Shown here piece by piece: positions 23,710-32,019 of a stretch of 32,019 bases of DNA (positions are counted from its first letter, which is position 1; the number at the start of each line of letters is the position of its first letter). Source of the DNA: Dehalococcoidia bacterium. GTDB lineage: Bacteria > Chloroflexota > Dehalococcoidia > UBA2979. The notes under the pieces were generated by a model. The model made no database searches and was not told the DNA's origin. It worked only from the letters and a program-made list of their open reading frames with translations. The stretch lies in NCBI GenBank assembly GCA_009379925.1, contig WHSU01000042.1, positions 1 to 32,019 of the forward strand, written 5' to 3'. The translations under genes were made by a program, and so were the position numbers.

Positions 23710-23801
23710 TGGCGGAGGGGGAGGGATTCGAACCCTCGACCGCGGTTTCCCGCGGTAAGCGCTTAGCAGGCGCCCGCACTAGGCCACTATGCGACCCCTC
23801 C
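23710..23801 (-). tRNA. tRNA-Ser (anticodon GCT)
   Basis: A 92-nt class II tRNA with CCA encoded at the 3' end (23710-23712). Acceptor GGAGGGG pairs with CCCCTCC. The anticodon loop CTGCTAA gives GCT (reads AGC and AGU). A long variable arm (CCGCGGGAAACCGCGG) is the hallmark of serine tRNA. The T-loop GGTTCGAATCC is standard. It lies upstream of miaB, but tRNA-Ser(GCT) has U at position 36 and is not a MiaB substrate, so adjacency is not functional. Confidence 0.96.
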
Positions 23802-23880
23802 GGTGCTGGCCCGACGATCCTATGGAGCGTGCAGTAGGGCGGCAAGGCGGCGCGCCCTCAGGGCGCCGTCTCACCTCGCA

Positions 23881-24381
23881 TCATACCAACCGCGGCGTCC
23901 CCGCGAGCGTCGAGGCGGTGAGCAGCACGGCGAGCCCCCAGGCGGCGCCGTCCACGCGGTCGACGCCGAGCACACCGACGCCGAACGCCAGCACCACCAG
24001 CGCCACCAGGACGCCCGGCGCCGCAAGCGCGAGCACGATCCGCTCGACCAGCGACCTCGAGAGCCCCAGCCATGGACCCAGCGCGAGCAGCAGCAGCGCG
24101 TCCGCGGCGAGGGCCGGCACGCCGTACAGCGCGGCGGTGGCGCCAAACTCGCCCGCGGCGCCCAGGGGGAGCCCGACGGCACCCGACCAGGTGACGCGCG
24201 CCAGGTCGAGGCCGGTGAGCGCCCCTCGAGCGCCGAATCCACCCGTGAGCCAGGGGAGGAAGGCCGCCCCGATGAAGAGCAGGTGGCTGCCCGCGAGCAG
24301 CGGCCGGAGCGGGACGCGCGCGATCAACGGCGCCCGCCGCGACGGCGACGAGCGCTCGCGCGCCACTTCCAGCACCGCCAC
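23881..24381 (-). CDS. Small membrane protein, unknown
   Basis: Protein of 166 residues with about four to five membrane helices (around 28-45, 72-95, 100-118 and 120-160). The N-terminus is basic and soluble. No family recognised. The GTG start overlaps the last base of the TAG of the DUF3352 gene (TAGTG), so translation is coupled. Role presumably linked to that neighbour, but nothing in its residues suggests a reaction. Confidence 0.65.
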   Translation of the reverse strand: MAVLEVARERSSPSRRAPLIARVPLRPLLAGSHLLFIGAAFLPWLTGGFGARGALTGLDLARVTWSGAVGLPLGAAGEFGATAALYGVPALAADALLLLALGPWLGLSRSLVERIVLALAAPGVLVALVVLAFGVGVLGVDRVDGAAWGLAVLLTASTLAGTPRLV

Positions 24382-26012
24382 TACTCGTCGCCCACGGGCA
24401 GCACGATGCTGACGTGCGCCAGGTTGCCGCTCTGGGTCGACGCGAGGCCCACCCCGAGCAGCGACGCGATGTCGAAGTCATCCGCCTCGCTGCGCATCTC
24501 CTCGATCGCCTCCGGCGGGAGCGCCGTGAGGTTGAAGAACATCAGCGACCCGGGGTTGCTCGGCAGCAGCTCCAGGGTCTGCAGGTACGCCGGAAGCGCG
24601 CCGAGCTGCTCGGCAGGTGGCGGCGGCGCCAGCCGGTCCTCCGGCCAGGCCACGCGCACGAAGCCATCCGCCTGCCCGACCCCGACCCCGAGGTCACACC
24701 CGCACAGCCCGTTCAGGTAGATCACCAGGTCGCTGAACGCCTGTTCCAGCAGGTCCGGCTGCGTCGACTCCGTGGCAAAGAGCACGAAGCCGTCGAAGGT
24801 GTCCGGGTCCTGCACGCTGCCGGCAAGGACCCAGGTACCGGTCAGCTGCTCCACGATGTCGGTCTCGATGTCGACGCCGGAATCGGCTTCGACGGGACCC
24901 AGGAACTGCTCGCGCAGGTCTCCGAAGCCGGCGGTCGTCGCCTCGGTGTCGAGCGTCTCCAGCGCCTGCTCCAGCGACTCGCGGAGGCCAGGAGCGGCCA
25001 GGTACAGCTGGGCATCCGCCCCCACCGTGGTCGCAGCGCGCGCCAGGTCGGCGCTGAGCGACGCCGGCCCCTCGAGGCCGCCGAGACCGTCCTCGCCGTG
25101 GATGAGGAACTCGCCGGCAAAGCCGTCCGTGGTGGCGGTCGTCGAGAAGGCCATCGAGTAGCTGTCCAGGTCGCCGCCGAGTTCCGCGGTCAGCTCATCC
25201 AGGCCCGGGACGGGGCCGGCGTCGGTGAAGGCACGGGCGTTCCCGTAGCCAAAGAGCAGCGTCTCGTGGCGCAGCGCCCCGATGAGCGCGCCGAAGTTCG
25301 GCTCGCTGCTCAGCGGCCCTTGCGCCTCGCGCCGCTCGATGAGTGAGGTGATGTGGTCCAGTCGCGGTGCGGCGTAGACGAGGTCGCTCCGCCGTCCAAT
25401 CACGATCGGCTCGTGCGATTCGCTGTCGGGGCTCGGTGTGTACGTGATCACGTCGAGGTCCAGGTCGTCGACGCGCTCCTCGGTGCGGGTGGCAGCGGGG
25501 TCATCCGCCAGGGTCCAGCCTTCGAGCAGCTCGATCACCTGGTCCGCGTCCCGCGCGTCGAAGAGCACGACGACCTCCAGGGCCTCGAGCGCGTCGTCCC
25601 CCGCGACTCCCATGAAAGCGGACTCGAGTGCCCCCGGGCGCGCCTGCATGGTGATGGCGATGCCGCGAGTCACGCCCAGCAACGGCTCGATGTCCTCAAC
25701 GTAGTCGAGGCCTTCCTCCTCGAACGAGTCGAGGAGTCCCTCGCGAGCGTCGTCCTCGACGTTCATTTGCGCGAGCAGGTCGGGGAGCGCGAGCCAGGGG
25801 CCGGAGGCGAAGTCGGTGTTCAGGGCGACCATGAAGTGTGTGTCGGCCGGCAGGTGCTCGGCCATGGCGGTCGCGGGTGCGGCGCTGCCGCTGCCGGCGA
25901 AGAGCACGAGCGCGGCCACCACGGCGCTGGCGACTGCCACGAGGCCGACCCCCAGCAGCGCGAGCCGCATCCCTATCCCGTTACTGGCGCCGCTCGACGT
26001 GCTCTCAGCCAT
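24381..26012 (-). CDS. DUF3352-family membrane-anchored protein
   Basis: Protein of 543 residues with one N-terminal membrane helix (about 15-39) and a large external domain. After the helix it reads ATAMAEHLPADTHFMVALNTD, the start of DUF3352. Repeated strand-helix units follow, such as LEVVVLFDARDADQVIELLE and TGTWVLAGSVQDPDTFDGFV. The body is acidic (many Asp and Glu) with only two cysteines, in GLCGCDLG. Function unknown; such proteins occur in high-GC Gram-positives and Chloroflexota. ATG 26012 has GAGGGAGCGG before it. Confidence 0.75.
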   Translation of the reverse strand: MAESTSSGASNGIGMRLALLGVGLVAVASAVVAALVLFAGSGSAAPATAMAEHLPADTHFMVALNTDFASGPWLALPDLLAQMNVEDDAREGLLDSFEEEGLDYVEDIEPLLGVTRGIAITMQARPGALESAFMGVAGDDALEALEVVVLFDARDADQVIELLEGWTLADDPAATRTEERVDDLDLDVITYTPSPDSESHEPIVIGRRSDLVYAAPRLDHITSLIERREAQGPLSSEPNFGALIGALRHETLLFGYGNARAFTDAGPVPGLDELTAELGGDLDSYSMAFSTTATTDGFAGEFLIHGEDGLGGLEGPASLSADLARAATTVGADAQLYLAAPGLRESLEQALETLDTEATTAGFGDLREQFLGPVEADSGVDIETDIVEQLTGTWVLAGSVQDPDTFDGFVLFATESTQPDLLEQAFSDLVIYLNGLCGCDLGVGVGQADGFVRVAWPEDRLAPPPPAEQLGALPAYLQTLELLPSNPGSLMFFNLTALPPEAIEEMRSEADDFDIASLLGVGLASTQSGNLAHVSIVLPVGDE

Positions 26013-26078
26013 TGCCCGCTCCCTCTTACCCACGCGTCCCGTGATCTTCGGCAGAATCTACTGGAACTGGAACGTCAG

Positions 26079-26684
26079 TTACGCACTACGGGATGCACGG
26101 CAATCGATGACCTCGCCTTCAGTGACCACGAGGTCCATCGGTACGTCGTGCTCTTCGTGGGGCAGCGCGTCGTGGATCTGCAGCGAGTAGGCCAGGCCCA
26201 CCCGTGGCGCGGCGAGGTCCGCGAGGAAGCGGTCGTAGTCCCCAGCGCCGAAGCCGATGCGCCAGCCGTCGCGGTCGAAGACGAGGCCCGGCACGAGGAC
26301 CAGGTCCGCCTCGGCGGGATCGACCAGGCGGGCTCGTTCGCGGTTCGGCTCCAGCAGCCCGAAGGTGCCCGGCTCCAGGTCGTGCAGCGAGGCGATCTCG
26401 TGGCATTCGAGCCGCCGCGGCGAACGTTCTACCCGAGGGACGAAGACGCGTTTGCCCTCGTGCAGCGCACGGCGGATCAACTCGCGTGTCCCCACCTCGC
26501 CGTCCCGCGCATCGACGTAGGTGTGGATCGCACGCGCCCGCCGGTAGAGGTCGAGGCGCACCAGCCGTTGCTCGATGGCAAGCGAGAGCGTGCGCTGCAC
26601 GTCTCCCTGCAGCGCGCGTCGCCGCTCGAGGGCTCGGGCGCGGATGGCAGCCTTGGCCCCGGCAGTGTCCGGTTCTTCGGTCAT
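26079..26684 (-). CDS. 5-formyltetrahydrofolate cyclo-ligase
   Basis: Protein of 201 residues that converts 5-formyl-THF and ATP to 5,10-methenyl-THF. Features in order are a helical start with KAAIRARALERRRAL (substrate phosphate contact), then VDARDGEVGTRELIRRAL, KRVFVPRVE, ADLVLVPGLVFDRDGWRIGFGAGDYDRFL and VGLAYSLQIHDALPHEEHDVPMD. The ATP loop reads GFGAGDYDRF where G-x-G-G-G-Y-Y-D-R is usual, a mild variation. ATG 26684 has only AGGA before it. It is divergent from the toxin-antitoxin operon, and the operator-like repeat lies in the shared gap. Confidence 0.88.
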   Translation of the reverse strand: MTEEPDTAGAKAAIRARALERRRALQGDVQRTLSLAIEQRLVRLDLYRRARAIHTYVDARDGEVGTRELIRRALHEGKRVFVPRVERSPRRLECHEIASLHDLEPGTFGLLEPNRERARLVDPAEADLVLVPGLVFDRDGWRIGFGAGDYDRFLADLAAPRVGLAYSLQIHDALPHEEHDVPMDLVVTEGEVIDCRASRSA

Positions 26685-26769
26685 GCGACGGAATCCTGTC
26701 AGCCATCCATACGGTAGGTCGTCGTGGCGTGGGGTGCTCGTCGTCGCGTCGACGGGGTAATCGCCACCC

Positions 26770-26798
26770 ATATGGGACGTCGAGCAGATGTCCCATAT
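26770..26798 (+). promoter_or_regulatory. Inverted-repeat operator of the toxin-antitoxin pair
   Basis: ATATGGGAC (26770-26778) and GTCCCATAT (26790-26798) form a perfect 9-bp inverted repeat with an 11-base spacer. The first arm is part of the palindrome CCCATATGGG. A -10-like TATCCT (26813-26818) follows, so the repeat covers the -35 region. AbrB/MazE-type antitoxins autoregulate at such sites. Confidence 0.65.
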
Positions 26799-26842
26799 CA
26801 TAGACGATCTGGTATCCTGCCCCTGTCAACGGGAGGTGTTCG

Positions 26843-27115
26843 ATGAGCGCAACGACGACACAGGTCACCCACGTAACCCTCGATCGTCACGGCCGCGTGG
26901 TGATCCCGGCCGAGTTCCGGCGCGAACTCGGCATCGATGAGGGCGATCGCCTCACCCTCGTGCTTGAGGACGGCGCCCTGACCATCCTGACGAAGCGAGC
27001 GGCGGTCCGGCGCGTGCAGGAGACGGTGGCCCGATACGGGACGCCCGGCCGCTCGCTCGCGGAGGAGCTGATCGCGGAGCGACGCGCCGAGGCGGAGCGC
27101 GAGTCGCGTGAGTGA
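26843..27115 (+). CDS. AbrB/MazE-type antitoxin
   Basis: Protein of 90 residues. The first half is a SpoVT-AbrB swapped-hairpin DNA-binding domain: VTLDRHGRVVIPAEFRRELG and GDRLTLVLEDGALTI. The C-terminal half is charged and helical (SLAEELIAERRAEAERESRE), typical of the part that covers a PIN toxin. ATG 26843 has GGGAGG seven bases before it. The end overlaps the toxin start by 8 bases. Probably binds the repeat at 26770-26798. Confidence 0.88.
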   Translation: MSATTTQVTHVTLDRHGRVVIPAEFRRELGIDEGDRLTLVLEDGALTILTKRAAVRRVQETVARYGTPGRSLAEELIAERRAEAERESRE

Positions 27116-27494
27116 CTCGGTGCTGGACGCCTCGGCGATCCTCGCGCTGCTCAAGCAGGAACCGGGAGGCGAGCGCGTCTACGAAGCACTGGGCTCTACC
27201 TGCTACGTCAGCGCGGTGAACCTCGCCGAGGTGGCGACAAAGTTGCACGACGATGGACTGTGGGAGTCCGCATCTCGGGTGGAGCTGGAACTGCTGGACC
27301 TCTCCATACTGCCGTATGACGCCGACCTGGCCTACGCCACGGCGGCGCTGCGGCCGCTCACTCGCCATCTCGGGCTGTCGCTCGGGGATCGTGCGTGCCT
27401 CGCGCTCGCCCGGCACCGAGGCGCGACCGTGCTCACGGCGGACCGGGCCTGGGCCGACCTCGACATCGGCGTGACCGTTGAGGTCGTCCGATGA
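27108..27494 (+). CDS. VapC-type PIN-domain toxin
   Basis: Protein of 128 residues of the PIN ribonuclease fold. Conserved acidic residues are present: Asp7 (VLDASAILALL), Glu41 (NLAEVATKL), Asp94 (GDRACLALA) and Asp112 (VLTADRAW). These bind Mg2+ for RNA cleavage. Partner of the antitoxin just upstream; GTG 27108 overlaps its end by 8 bases. The pairing with an AbrB-type antitoxin is common for VapBC. Target RNA unknown. The pair looks intact. Confidence 0.9.
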   Translation: MSDSVLDASAILALLKQEPGGERVYEALGSTCYVSAVNLAEVATKLHDDGLWESASRVELELLDLSILPYDADLAYATAALRPLTRHLGLSLGDRACLALARHRGATVLTADRAWADLDIGVTVEVVR

Positions 27495-27531
27495 CGCTGT
27501 GCCACCGTCCGTGCTCCGGTAGGCTGGCCGC

Positions 27532-28449
27532 ATGACCGACCATCCGGTGACGTTCGGCGTGCTTCCCGGAGGTTCTTCGCCCTCGGAGTTCCTCACGGCC
27601 GCGCAGACCGCCGAGGCGCTGGGGTATGAGTCTGTATGGGTGGGCGACCACGTGCTGTGGCCGGCATTCTGGCCGGAACCTCTCACGATGCTCGCCGCCG
27701 CCTCCGCCGTGACTGACCGCGTCGCGCTCGGGACGGGCGTGCTGCTGGCGGCGCTACGCCGCGCGGCGCCGCTGGCGAAGCAGACCGCGACGCTGCAATG
27801 GCTGGCCGAGGGCCGCTTCCGCCTCGGTGTCGGCGCCGGCGGGGAGTACCCACTCGAGTTCGCCGCCAGCGGCGTGCCGGTCGAGCGCCGGGGCGCCTAC
27901 CTGGACCAGACGCTGGAGGCGCTCCAGCAGCTATGGTCGGGCGCTCCCGTAACTCTACATAACGACGTGGTGCAGCTCGACGAAGCCGTCCTCGATGTGG
28001 TGCCGGAGCCGCGTATCCCGATCTGGGTTGGGGGGCGCTCGCCGGCCGGTCAGCGCCGTGCGGCGCGCTTCGGGGACGCCTGGATGCCCTTCGTGATCAC
28101 GCCGGAACGCTTCGCCGAGGGCTGGGTGAACGTCCGGGAGCGCGCCGAGCAGGCGGGCCGTGACCCGGACGCCATCGTCCCGGCGGTGCAAATGTGGGGC
28201 CAGTTCGACGACGACCTCGCGGAGGCCCTCGGCACCATCGCCGCGCGCATCGAGGCGACGTACCGCACGCCCTTCGACAAGTTCGAGCGCTACACGGTCT
28301 ACGGCGACGCCGAAATGTGGGTGACGCGCCTGCAGGAGTTCGTGCACGCCGGGGTGCGGCACGTCAATATCGTGTTCGCCGGCGGAGACCGCCTCGCCCA
28401 GATCACCCGCATAGCCGCGGAGGTACTTCCGCGGCTACGAGGCGGGTGA
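27532..28449 (+). CDS. LLM-class (luciferase-like) oxidoreductase, probably F420-dependent
   Basis: Protein of 305 residues of the bacterial luciferase-like TIM-barrel family. Conserved stretches include FLTAAQTAEALGYESVWVGD, DRVALGTGVLLAALRRAAPLAKQTATLQWL, RFRLGVGAGGEYPLEFAA, and IPIWVGGRSPAGQRRAARFG near the middle. The GVGAGGE and GD-x-x-x-W patterns fit the F420-dependent branch rather than FMN, but that is inference. Substrate unknown. TAGGCT ends exactly 6 nt before ATG 27532, indicating leaderless initiation, and no ribosome site is visible. Confidence 0.85.
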   Translation: MTDHPVTFGVLPGGSSPSEFLTAAQTAEALGYESVWVGDHVLWPAFWPEPLTMLAAASAVTDRVALGTGVLLAALRRAAPLAKQTATLQWLAEGRFRLGVGAGGEYPLEFAASGVPVERRGAYLDQTLEALQQLWSGAPVTLHNDVVQLDEAVLDVVPEPRIPIWVGGRSPAGQRRAARFGDAWMPFVITPERFAEGWVNVRERAEQAGRDPDAIVPAVQMWGQFDDDLAEALGTIAARIEATYRTPFDKFERYTVYGDAEMWVTRLQEFVHAGVRHVNIVFAGGDRLAQITRIAAEVLPRLRGG

Positions 28450-28463
28450 GCGGGCGCCCGGGA

Positions 28464-29633
<1,170 letters not shown>

Positions 29634-29679
29634 GCGCCCTCCGGGTGCTGCTGCTGTCGCCGTCGGCTATCGTGCCGCC

Positions 29680-31326
29680 ATGCTCCTCGACGCCCGTGCG
29701 TTGCCGGACGAGTCTACGCTGGACGCCGACCTCTGCATCGTGGGGGCGGGACCCGCCGGGCTGACACTGGCGCACGAACTGCGCGACGCGCACCTCCGCA
29801 TCCTGCTGGTCGAATCGGGCGGCGACGCTCCGCACCCCTCCACCGAGGCGTTGAACGAGGTCGAGGCCGAGGACAGCGATCTCGAGGCGGCCATCGACAC
29901 GCGAGCGCGGGCCATCGGTGGCTCTGCCCACCGCTGGAACGTGTTCACGGGCGGCCTGGGTGACCGCGTGCGCTACGTGCCGCTGACACGGCAGGACTTT
30001 GAGGCGCGCGCGTGGTTCCCGGGCTCCGGCTGGCCGTTCACGCGCGCCGACCTGGAGCCATACTACCGGCGCGCCCATGTCATTTGCGGCCTGCCCGGGT
30101 ACGGGCACGCTCCCGAGGCCTATGCCACTCCCCGGCGGCCGCTACTGCCGCTCGATGCGTCGCGCGTCGAGACGTCGGTGGAGTGGTACGGCTCGCCCTC
30201 GGTGTTCGCGCAGCGGCTCCCGGCCGCGCTCCGGGGCGCAGCTGGGACCGTGGTGCTCAATCATGGCACGGCCACGCAGCTCCGCTTTGACGCCACCTCG
30301 ACCGCCGTCTCCGGCATCGAGGTTCGGACGCTGATCGGGCGGCGGCACACGGTACGCGCCGGCCGTGTGGTGCTCGCGTCCGGCGGCATCGAGAACGCGC
30401 GAGTGCTGCTCGTCTCGACGGGCCGGCACCCCGAGGGCGCGGGCAACAGCCACGGGCTGGTCGGCCGGTACTACATGGACCACCTGAAGTTTGCCCCCGC
30501 CGAGCTGGTCCTCACCGACGGCTCCCTCTTCGACCGCACGGGCTTCTACGACATACACGCCGCGGGCCGCGCGGTGCTGATGGGGAAGCTGCGGCTCGCC
30601 GCGTCCGTGCAGGCGAGTGAGCAGCTACTGAACGCCGCGGTGCGGCTGGAACCCCATCCGCCGGCGTACGTCGATGCGACGGGGGCGGCCTGGCATGCCT
30701 TGCTGCGCAGCGTGCGCCGTCGGCGTCCCACAATGCACGCCGCGGCCGGTGTACTGCGGGCCTCCTCGGGCCTGCCCCGCCTGCTGCGGCTCGGTTCCGA
30801 GCTGGCCGTCCGGCAGCGCCAGCCGATTCCGTCGCTGAACGCGGGGTGGTCGAAGCTGGCACGGCCCTCCCGACACTTCGAGCGCTTCGCGCTCGAGATG
30901 CAATTGGAGCTGGCCCCACGGCTCGAGAACCGGGTGGCGCTCGGCTCGCGACGGGATGCCTTCGGAATCCCGGTCCCGGCCATCACCTGGCGGTGGGGCG
31001 AGATCGAGCACCGCACGTGGCGTCGCACCTTGGAGCTGCTGGGTCACGAGTTCCGTTGCGCCGGCCTCGGCGAGCTGCGCATCGCCGAGGATGCACCGGG
31101 CCGCCTGGTGACGCCGGCCGGCGACAACCACCCTACGGGGACCACACGGATGCACCGCGACCCTCGATGCGGCGTGGTGGACGCCGACGGGCGAGTCCAC
31201 GGCATCGAGAACCTCTACGTCACCGGAAGCTCGACGTTCCCAACGAGCGGCTACGCCAACCCCACCCTCACCATTGTGGCGATGGCGGCACGGCTGGCGG
31301 ATCACCTGCGCGCGGCACCCGGCTAG
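29680..31326 (+). CDS. GMC-family FAD-dependent oxidoreductase
   Basis: Protein of 548 residues. The FAD Rossmann motif is LCIVGAGPAGLTLAHELRD near 24-42, with the ribose-binding Glu in LLVESGG. IGGSAHRWN and GSGWPFTRADLEPYYRRAH follow, and the GMC signature VVLASGGIENARVLLVS. The C-terminal block NHPTGTTRM...GVVDADGRVHGIENLYVTGSS then FPTSGYANPTLTIVAMA is the cofactor and catalytic (His) region. Such enzymes oxidise alcohols or sugars; the substrate is unknown. TATCGT ends exactly 6 nt before ATG 29680, so leaderless expression is likely. Confidence 0.9.
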   Translation: MLLDARALPDESTLDADLCIVGAGPAGLTLAHELRDAHLRILLVESGGDAPHPSTEALNEVEAEDSDLEAAIDTRARAIGGSAHRWNVFTGGLGDRVRYVPLTRQDFEARAWFPGSGWPFTRADLEPYYRRAHVICGLPGYGHAPEAYATPRRPLLPLDASRVETSVEWYGSPSVFAQRLPAALRGAAGTVVLNHGTATQLRFDATSTAVSGIEVRTLIGRRHTVRAGRVVLASGGIENARVLLVSTGRHPEGAGNSHGLVGRYYMDHLKFAPAELVLTDGSLFDRTGFYDIHAAGRAVLMGKLRLAASVQASEQLLNAAVRLEPHPPAYVDATGAAWHALLRSVRRRRPTMHAAAGVLRASSGLPRLLRLGSELAVRQRQPIPSLNAGWSKLARPSRHFERFALEMQLELAPRLENRVALGSRRDAFGIPVPAITWRWGEIEHRTWRRTLELLGHEFRCAGLGELRIAEDAPGRLVTPAGDNHPTGTTRMHRDPRCGVVDADGRVHGIENLYVTGSSTFPTSGYANPTLTIVAMAARLADHLRAAPG

Positions 31327-31367
31327 CAGGATGTCGCCGACGTGCAAGAGCTACCCGCTCAGATCGG

Positions 31368-31938
31368 TCAACGGCGCACCCGATAGCGCAGGTGAAGCAC
31401 CCGGTTGCTCCGAATCACCACGTCAGGATCCTCCAACAGGTGCCGACCCGAAGTAGCGCTTGCCCGACCCGAACACGACGGGTACGACGTCCATGCGCAC
31501 CTCGTCGATCAGGCCCGCGGCAAGCACCTGGCCCCCGACGTCGCCAGCGGCTACCTCGACGATGCGGTCGCCCGCAAGCTCCTGCGCCTTGGCCACGGCT
31601 GCCTCGACGCCGTCGACGAAGTGAAACGGCGCCTCGGGGTCCCAGCCCTCGGGCTCCGGCCGGTGCGTCACAACGACCACGTGGTCAATCCCACTGGGAG
31701 GCTCCCCGTCCCAGCCGTCCGTCATGTCGAAGACGTGGCGGCCGGCGATTGTCGCCCCGATCTGGTCCCAGTACGGCCGGGTGTAGTCGTAGGACGTCTG
31801 CGACACCTTCAAGACGCCGCTCTCGTCCAACGGCACGTCACCGCTGGACAACCAGTCGAACAGCGGTCCGGGCTGGTCGTTCTCGTCCGCGACGAAGCCG
31901 TCCACCGACACCGAATTGTACATGACCACTTTGCCCAC
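31368..31938 (-). pseudogene. Dihydrofolate-reductase-family (RibD C-terminal) protein, frameshifted near the end
   Basis: The frame from GTG 31938 reads VVMYNSVSVDGFVADENDQP, then VVVVTHRP, then EVRMDVVPVVFGSGKRYFG, the RibD C-terminal-like reductase fold. It stops at 31423 after a nonsense tail. One frame over, from the GGG at 31447-31449, the minus strand reads RHLLEDPDVVIRSNRVLHLR and YRVRR to a stop at 31368, the usual end of this family. One extra G explains it. Repaired length would be about 189 residues. GAGGAG precedes the GTG. Real mutation or sequence error. Confidence 0.75.
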
Positions 31939-32019
31939 GGGGCGCTCCTCTGCTTTGGGATGCCCCCAAATTAAGCGTGTCGTGAGCTGTCGCTCTTGTA
32001 AGAAATCAATCGGCCGGCA

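Noticed and set aside
28451..28460. CGGGCGCCCG palindrome between convergent genes as terminator
   Set aside because: It has no loop and cannot form a normal hairpin.

Overview
The window is about 32 kb of gene-dense, high-GC (roughly two thirds G+C by eye) bacterial chromosome. Genes are short, on both strands and tightly packed, with frequent GTG or TTG starts and GGAGG-type ribosome sites. Several predicted lipoproteins, an F420-type luciferase-like oxidoreductase, a PPOX-like flavoprotein, a DUF3352 protein and a DUF3500 protein point to a Chloroflexota- or Actinobacteriota-like organism. I favour Chloroflexota, but the sequence alone does not settle it. No phage, insertion sequence or CRISPR array is visible.

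Layout. 1-1959 (minus): two halves of a heterodimeric ABC exporter, the second cut by the window edge. 2181-5134 (plus): a PH-like membrane protein overlapping a YbaK-type deacylase, then an fmdB-dtd pair behind a good promoter, then an unusual coiled-coil S26 peptidase. 5161-9457 (minus): a compact operon of thioesterase, nadB, nadC, a nucleotidyltransferase and a P-loop kinase. 9572-10293: a frameshifted lipoprotein. 10386-11615 (minus): nadA. 11738-13615: a DinB-like protein and two consecutive predicted lipoproteins. 13628-16721 (minus): an MFS transporter and a multi-spanning glycosyltransferase-like protein. 17020-17850: an HTH protein interrupted by an amber codon. 17942-20049: sucC-sucD with a terminator hairpin. 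20188-21199: a TRASH-like zinc protein and a TIMP-like secreted protein. 21192-23801 (minus): an NrtR-type regulator, a PPOX flavoprotein, miaB and tRNA-Ser(GCT). 23881-26684 (minus): membrane proteins and 5-formyl-THF cyclo-ligase. 26843-27494: an AbrB/VapC-type toxin-antitoxin pair. 27532-31938: a luciferase-like oxidoreductase, a DUF3500 protein, a GMC oxidoreductase and a frameshifted dihydrofolate-reductase-family gene.

The most coherent story is NAD synthesis. nadA and the nadB operon lie 1-2 kb apart and carry nearly the same long inverted repeat just upstream of their first codons. A Nudix-related regulator with a degraded Nudix box and an intact winged-helix tail (NrtR type) lies about 10 kb away, and its own start codon is covered by a half-copy of the same motif. 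This reads as a local NrtR regulon that adds a thioesterase, a nucleotidyltransferase and a kinase to de novo NAD synthesis.

Two further points recur. Four genes have a TANNNT box ending exactly 6 nt before the start codon, as expected of leaderless transcripts. Three genes are broken: two single-base indels in short G runs and one amber codon, which could be real decay or sequence error. Two copies of a GC-rich hairpin repeat flank the NAD genes, and one forms the thioesterase C-terminus and the ribosome site of nadB.
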